8,869 nucleotides of DNA from Sphingomonadales bacterium UBA1936 (GTDB lineage: Bacteria; Pseudomonadota; Alphaproteobacteria; Sphingomonadales; Sphingomonadaceae), in NCBI GenBank assembly GCA_002336985.1, contig DDFE01000081.1, forward strand, positions 569 to 9,437, read 5' to 3'. This document shows, one piece after another, positions 6,413 through 8,869 of the stretch. Position 1 is the stretch's first letter. Each line of letters begins with the position of its first letter. The notes beneath the pieces are model-generated. The model saw nothing but the letters and a program-made list of their open reading frames with translations, searched no databases and had not been told where the DNA came from. Made by a program: the position numbers and the translations under genes.

Positions 6413-7642
6413 TCACGCCGCCATTTTTTCCACGATGAAGCTCACTGTGGTCGTGGTCGAACCGCCGATATTCAGCGTCTGCAGGCGTTGAGCGCCTTCG
6501 ACCTGATAATCGCCCGCGGTTCCCGTCACCTGCTTGTAGCCGTCGAGCACCATGCGGACGCCCGTTGCGCCGACGGGATGCCCCATGCCAATCAGGCCGC
6601 CCGACGGATTGATCGGATTGGCGCCCCCGATGGCGATGGAACCGCTTTCCACCGCCTTCCATGCTTCGCCGGGCGATGTGATCCCAAGGTGATCGATTGC
6701 CATATATTCGGTCATCGCAAAGCAGTCGTGCACTTCGAAGGCGTCGATCTGCGTCACGTCGCTCAACCCGGCCCGGGCACGCGCCTCGGACGCGGCACGC
6801 TGAACCTGTGGGAACACGTAGCGTTCGCTTTCGCTCGCGCGTATTTTCGCCGCATACGAAATGGGCGCCGAACGATGCCCCCATCCCGTGATGCGGGGTA
6901 TCGCATCAAGCGGGATACCTCGCTTGCGTGCATATTCGGCGGCACGATCGGCCGAGGCCAGAAACACCACCGCAGATCCATCGCTGACCTGCCCGCAATC
7001 CATCTTGCGCGTCCGGCCCTCGATAACGGGATTATGTTCGTCCGACGGCGTGAAGGCTTCGGGTGCGAACTGGTAGTTCCGCGTCTGCGCGTTTTGATTG
7101 CGCTTCCCGTTCGCGAAGTTGTTTCGCGAGATTTCCATCAAGTGCGCATAAGACAGGCCGTATCGACGGTCATATTCTTCGGAAAGGTCGGAAAACGCAC
7201 GCGGCCATGCATAAGTGGCGTCCAGATATTCGTGACCGGCCCATGCCGCCGCCCCCAGATGCTGCGCAGCAATAGCACCCGAAACGTTGCGCATCATTTC
7301 GATCCCGACGACGCAGGCAAGACCATAGCGGCCAGCCTCGATCTCGGCCGTAGCGGCAAGGAGCGCAACGCTGCCCGACGCGCAGGCCGCCTCATGTCGC
7401 GACGTTGGAAGGCCGTTGAAAGCCGGGTCGATCAGCCCGAAAAAGCCGCCGAGCATCCCCTGCCCTGCGAAAAGGTCGGAGACGAAATTGCCGACATGCC
7501 CCACCTCGATGTCGGCCGGATCGAGTTGTGCCGATTCAAGGCCGTTCTGGACGACCTCTGAAAACGCGTCGGCCAATTCCATGCCGTGGCGATCCCAGTT
7601 CTTCGCGTAGTCGCTCTGCCACCCGCCCAGAACATAGACCAT
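6413..7642 (-). CDS. SCP2-type thiolase / acetyl-CoA acetyltransferase family protein
   Basis: Predicted cytoplasmic thiolase of 409 residues. The nucleophilic cysteine is Cys87 in RHEAACASGSVAL. The SCP2-thiolase signature FEVHDCFAMTEYMA and the C-terminal NPSGGLIGMGHPVGATG, with His355, are both present. The C-terminal CxG motif of classical thiolases is replaced by NIGGSTTTT, which is normal for the SCP2 class, so this is not a defect. The likely reaction is thiolytic cleavage of a 3-ketoacyl-CoA, possibly a branched or bulky one as in sterol side-chain breakdown. Related retro-aldolases lack the nucleophilic Cys, which argues against that role. ATG 7642 is chosen because GGGAGAG precedes it with ideal spacing; a GTG at 7669 would add nine residues without support. 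Conserved site C lies 46 bases upstream, so this gene probably starts the transcript that includes the ligase. Confidence 0.9.
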   Translation of the reverse strand: MVYVLGGWQSDYAKNWDRHGMELADAFSEVVQNGLESAQLDPADIEVGHVGNFVSDLFAGQGMLGGFFGLIDPAFNGLPTSRHEAACASGSVALLAATAEIEAGRYGLACVVGIEMMRNVSGAIAAQHLGAAAWAGHEYLDATYAWPRAFSDLSEEYDRRYGLSYAHLMEISRNNFANGKRNQNAQTRNYQFAPEAFTPSDEHNPVIEGRTRKMDCGQVSDGSAVVFLASADRAAEYARKRGIPLDAIPRITGWGHRSAPISYAAKIRASESERYVFPQVQRAASEARARAGLSDVTQIDAFEVHDCFAMTEYMAIDHLGITSPGEAWKAVESGSIAIGGANPINPSGGLIGMGHPVGATGVRMVLDGYKQVTGTAGDYQVEGAQRLQTLNIGGSTTTTVSFIVEKMAA

Positions 7643-7648
7643 ATCGCT

Positions 7649-7653
7649 CTCCC
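7649..7653 (-). promoter_or_regulatory. Ribosome binding site deciding the thiolase start
   Basis: On the minus strand GGGAG is followed about 6 bases later by ATG 7642. This is the strongest Shine-Dalgarno in the window and rules in favour of 7642 over the upstream GTG at 7669. Confidence 0.6.
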
Positions 7654-7688
7654 GCGGACACGCATTCACGGCGCATCGTCTTCGTTGG

Positions 7689-7711
7689 TTTGATTATACA
7701 AGTAACACTGG
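7689..7711 (-). promoter_or_regulatory. Conserved 23-bp intergenic element, site C, with a TATAAT -10-like box
   Basis: The minus-strand core reads TTACTTGTATAATCAAA. It lies in the 113-base gap between the DHRS12-like SDR and the thiolase, pointing toward the thiolase and ending 46 bases before its start. It contains a perfect TATAAT at 7694-7699 on the minus strand, and TTGCAA lies 15 bases upstream as a possible short-spaced -35. It matches site A at 19 of 23 positions. This implies a separate promoter for the thiolase-ligase-DUF1295-oxidoreductase unit. Confidence 0.6.
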
Positions 7712-7740
7712 CTTTGCAAGAATGCCGCGCAGCTTTCAGC

Positions 7741-7766
7741 CCGCCGTGAACTTGGTCAGCCGGCGG
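7741..7766. repeat. Inverted repeat at the end of the DHRS12-like SDR
   Basis: CCGCCG (7741-7746) pairs with CGGCGG (7761-7766) across a 14-base loop that includes the SDR stop codon. No T-run follows on the minus strand, so intrinsic termination is doubtful; it could slow read-through into the thiolase unit. Confidence 0.25.
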
Positions 7767-8739
7767 AAACCGGCTCGCGCGCGAGCGCTTTTTTGCGGTC
7801 GCGATCGAGCAGAGCGACCAGGTCGGCCGTGGTGGTCATCGCTTGCCGGGTGTGGGGAAACGGGTGAGTGGTGCGCTGCTTTCGATCGAACCAGACGCGG
7901 TCGTCGTTCGTGCCGGGTAGCGTTGCCGCCAGCCAGATGATCGTGTCAGCACCCTGGCTGGCGTTGCGCAGCACGGGTTTCAAAATCTTTCGAAACGTCG
8001 GCAAGGATGTCTGAACGCCCACCGTATCGGCCCAACCGGGGTGAATGGCATAGGCGTGAATCCCGCATCGACCGAACTTCACGCGCCAGTGATCAGCGAG
8101 CGCGACCTGCGCGCGCTTGTGCGACGCATAGGCGGCGAAGCCGTTGAAGCCGTTTTCGCCCTGGTGGATCATCGGAAGGTTGAATGGAACGTTGAACATG
8201 CCGCCCGACGCGACATTGATGATCACCCCGTTGTCGGCCAGGCGATCTGCCGCCGCCAAAGCCTCTGTCAGATGATAATGCCCAAGCAGGCTGGTTGCGT
8301 AAGCGGTTTCAAACCCTTCCGATGTGGAAGAATAAGCACGATTCAGGATGCCGACGTTGTTGACCAGCACGTCGACCGGTCCTGAAATCTGAGTATTGCG
8401 TGAGAGTTCGTCGATCGACACGATCGAGGACAGGTCGCTCATGACCGGGACGATCTCGCCTTTCAGGCCGGCGCTTTCGGCGACCAGCGATGCGAGGGCG
8501 CGGGCATTACGGCCGACGGCGTACACCCGCGCGCCCTTTGCCGCAGCCATATACGCCGTCGCCCTGCCGATGCCGCCGGTCGCCCCGGTCACCAGCCAGG
8601 ACTGGCCTGAAAAGTCGGCGGACACCGGCCGCAGCGGGAGCAGTCGGGCGACATAGCCGACCCTCGTGAACGATGGTGCGAACCTTCCATAGAAGTTGAG
8701 CGTCTTCGAAAATCCCTGCAGCATTTTGGGAATCGCCAT
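7756..8739 (-). CDS. SDR family NAD(P)-dependent oxidoreductase, DHRS12-like
   Basis: Short-chain dehydrogenase of 327 residues with the glycine motif TGATGGIG at 51-58, NNVG at 127-130, catalytic Ser178 in VASGGM, and Tyr204/Lys208 in YASHK. The segments HPGWADTVGV (233-242), QGADTIIWLA and FDRKQRTTH closely follow the DHRS12/retinol-dehydrogenase-like SDR subgroup, whose substrates are mostly unknown but tend to be lipophilic alcohols or ketones. Relatives begin some 20-30 residues before the conserved GY (here residues 28-29), so ATG 8739 (MAIPKM) fits best. ATG 8793 would add 18 residues. ATG 8835 would add 32 residues and lies inside conserved site D, which makes it less likely. None has a good ribosome site, so the start is uncertain. 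It heads the minus-strand array, 113 bases before the thiolase. Confidence 0.8.
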   Translation of the reverse strand: MAIPKMLQGFSKTLNFYGRFAPSFTRVGYVARLLPLRPVSADFSGQSWLVTGATGGIGRATAYMAAAKGARVYAVGRNARALASLVAESAGLKGEIVPVMSDLSSIVSIDELSRNTQISGPVDVLVNNVGILNRAYSSTSEGFETAYATSLLGHYHLTEALAAADRLADNGVIINVASGGMFNVPFNLPMIHQGENGFNGFAAYASHKRAQVALADHWRVKFGRCGIHAYAIHPGWADTVGVQTSLPTFRKILKPVLRNASQGADTIIWLAATLPGTNDDRVWFDRKQRTTHPFPHTRQAMTTTADLVALLDRDRKKALAREPVSAG

Positions 8740-8813
8740 GTCCGGTGCTTTCGTTGGAGCAAACACTTCATATCGCGGATAATTTGCCGGCATCGTCGAT
8801 GCGGCGCCCCTCC

Positions 8814-8836
8814 CGCGCGTCAGTTGCATAATCATA
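8814..8836 (+). promoter_or_regulatory. Conserved 23-bp intergenic element, site D
   Basis: The plus-strand core reads TCAGTTGCATAATCATA. It matches sites B and C at 16 of 23 positions and site A at 15 of 23. Its orientation is away from the DHRS12-like SDR and toward the right edge, so it probably serves a plus-strand gene beginning just outside the window, or both directions. Confidence 0.5.
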
Positions 8837-8857
8837 TTGTCTAGTATGAGGCAACGT

Positions 8858-8862
8858 GGAGA
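8858..8862 (+). promoter_or_regulatory. Possible ribosome binding site for a gene just beyond the right edge
   Basis: GGAGA is followed by 7 bases to the end of the window. The carotenoid oxygenase has the same GGAGA with 7 bases before its GTG. With site D upstream in the same direction, a plus-strand start codon at or just after base 8870 is plausible. No coding sequence of that gene is visible. Confidence 0.3.
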
Positions 8863-8869
8863 ATTACGC

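Noticed and set aside
6251..7561. Long plus-strand open frame (436 codons) opposite the thiolase
   Set aside because: It is antisense to a thiolase with intact catalytic motifs, has no recognisable domain, and its composition looks like a codon shadow.
6413..7642. Thiolase as a non-catalytic or retro-aldolase homolog because the C-terminal CxG is absent
   Set aside because: SCP2-type thiolases normally lack CxG; the nucleophilic Cys87, the HDCF motif and His355 are present.

Overview
The window looks like part of a catabolic gene cluster from a GC-rich alphaproteobacterium, most likely a sphingomonad (Sphingobium/Novosphingobium/Sphingopyxis type). That placement rests on codon use and on the families present (carotenoid oxygenase, HxlR regulator, SDRs, feruloyl-CoA-synthetase-like ligase, SCP2-type thiolase). 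It is an inference, not a measured result. I see no rRNA, tRNA, CRISPR array, insertion sequence or phage gene.

Layout. Bases 1-599 (minus strand) hold the N-terminal part of a carotenoid-oxygenase-family gene that runs off the left edge and starts at a GTG. A 146-base divergent promoter region separates it from a plus-strand regulator (746-1699) made of two tandem HxlR-type winged-helix repeats, each ending in a matching His/Cys motif. A plus-strand SDR related to peroxisomal-type 3-hydroxyacyl-CoA dehydrogenases follows (1750-2646). It converges, three bases apart, on a five-gene minus-strand array. Read in transcription order from the right, that array is a DHRS12-like SDR (8739-7756), an SCP2-type thiolase (7642-6413), a feruloyl-CoA-synthetase-like acyl-CoA ligase (6348-4558), a DUF1295 / steroid-5-alpha-reductase-like membrane protein (4551-3757) and a dihydrodipicolinate-reductase/amine-dehydrogenase-like oxidoreductase (3711-2650).

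How the genes may work together (inference). The ligase would make an acyl-CoA, the plus-strand SDR could oxidise a 3-hydroxyacyl-CoA, and the thiolase could cleave the 3-ketoacyl-CoA. This is most of a beta-oxidation cycle for an aromatic, terpenoid or steroid-like acid. The carotenoid oxygenase could split an alkene (stilbene, isoeugenol or apocarotenoid type) to give the aldehyde or acid precursor. No enoyl-CoA hydratase or acyl-CoA dehydrogenase is visible here.

The most notable signal is not a gene. A 23-base element, core TNACTTGCATAATCAWA, recurs in four intergenic regions: before the carotenoid oxygenase (649-671), before the plus-strand SDR (1705-1727), before the thiolase (7689-7711) and near the right edge (8814-8836). 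At the first three it points the same way as the gene it precedes. It appears to tie the scattered transcription units into one local regulon, and the tandem HxlR protein is the obvious candidate to read it.
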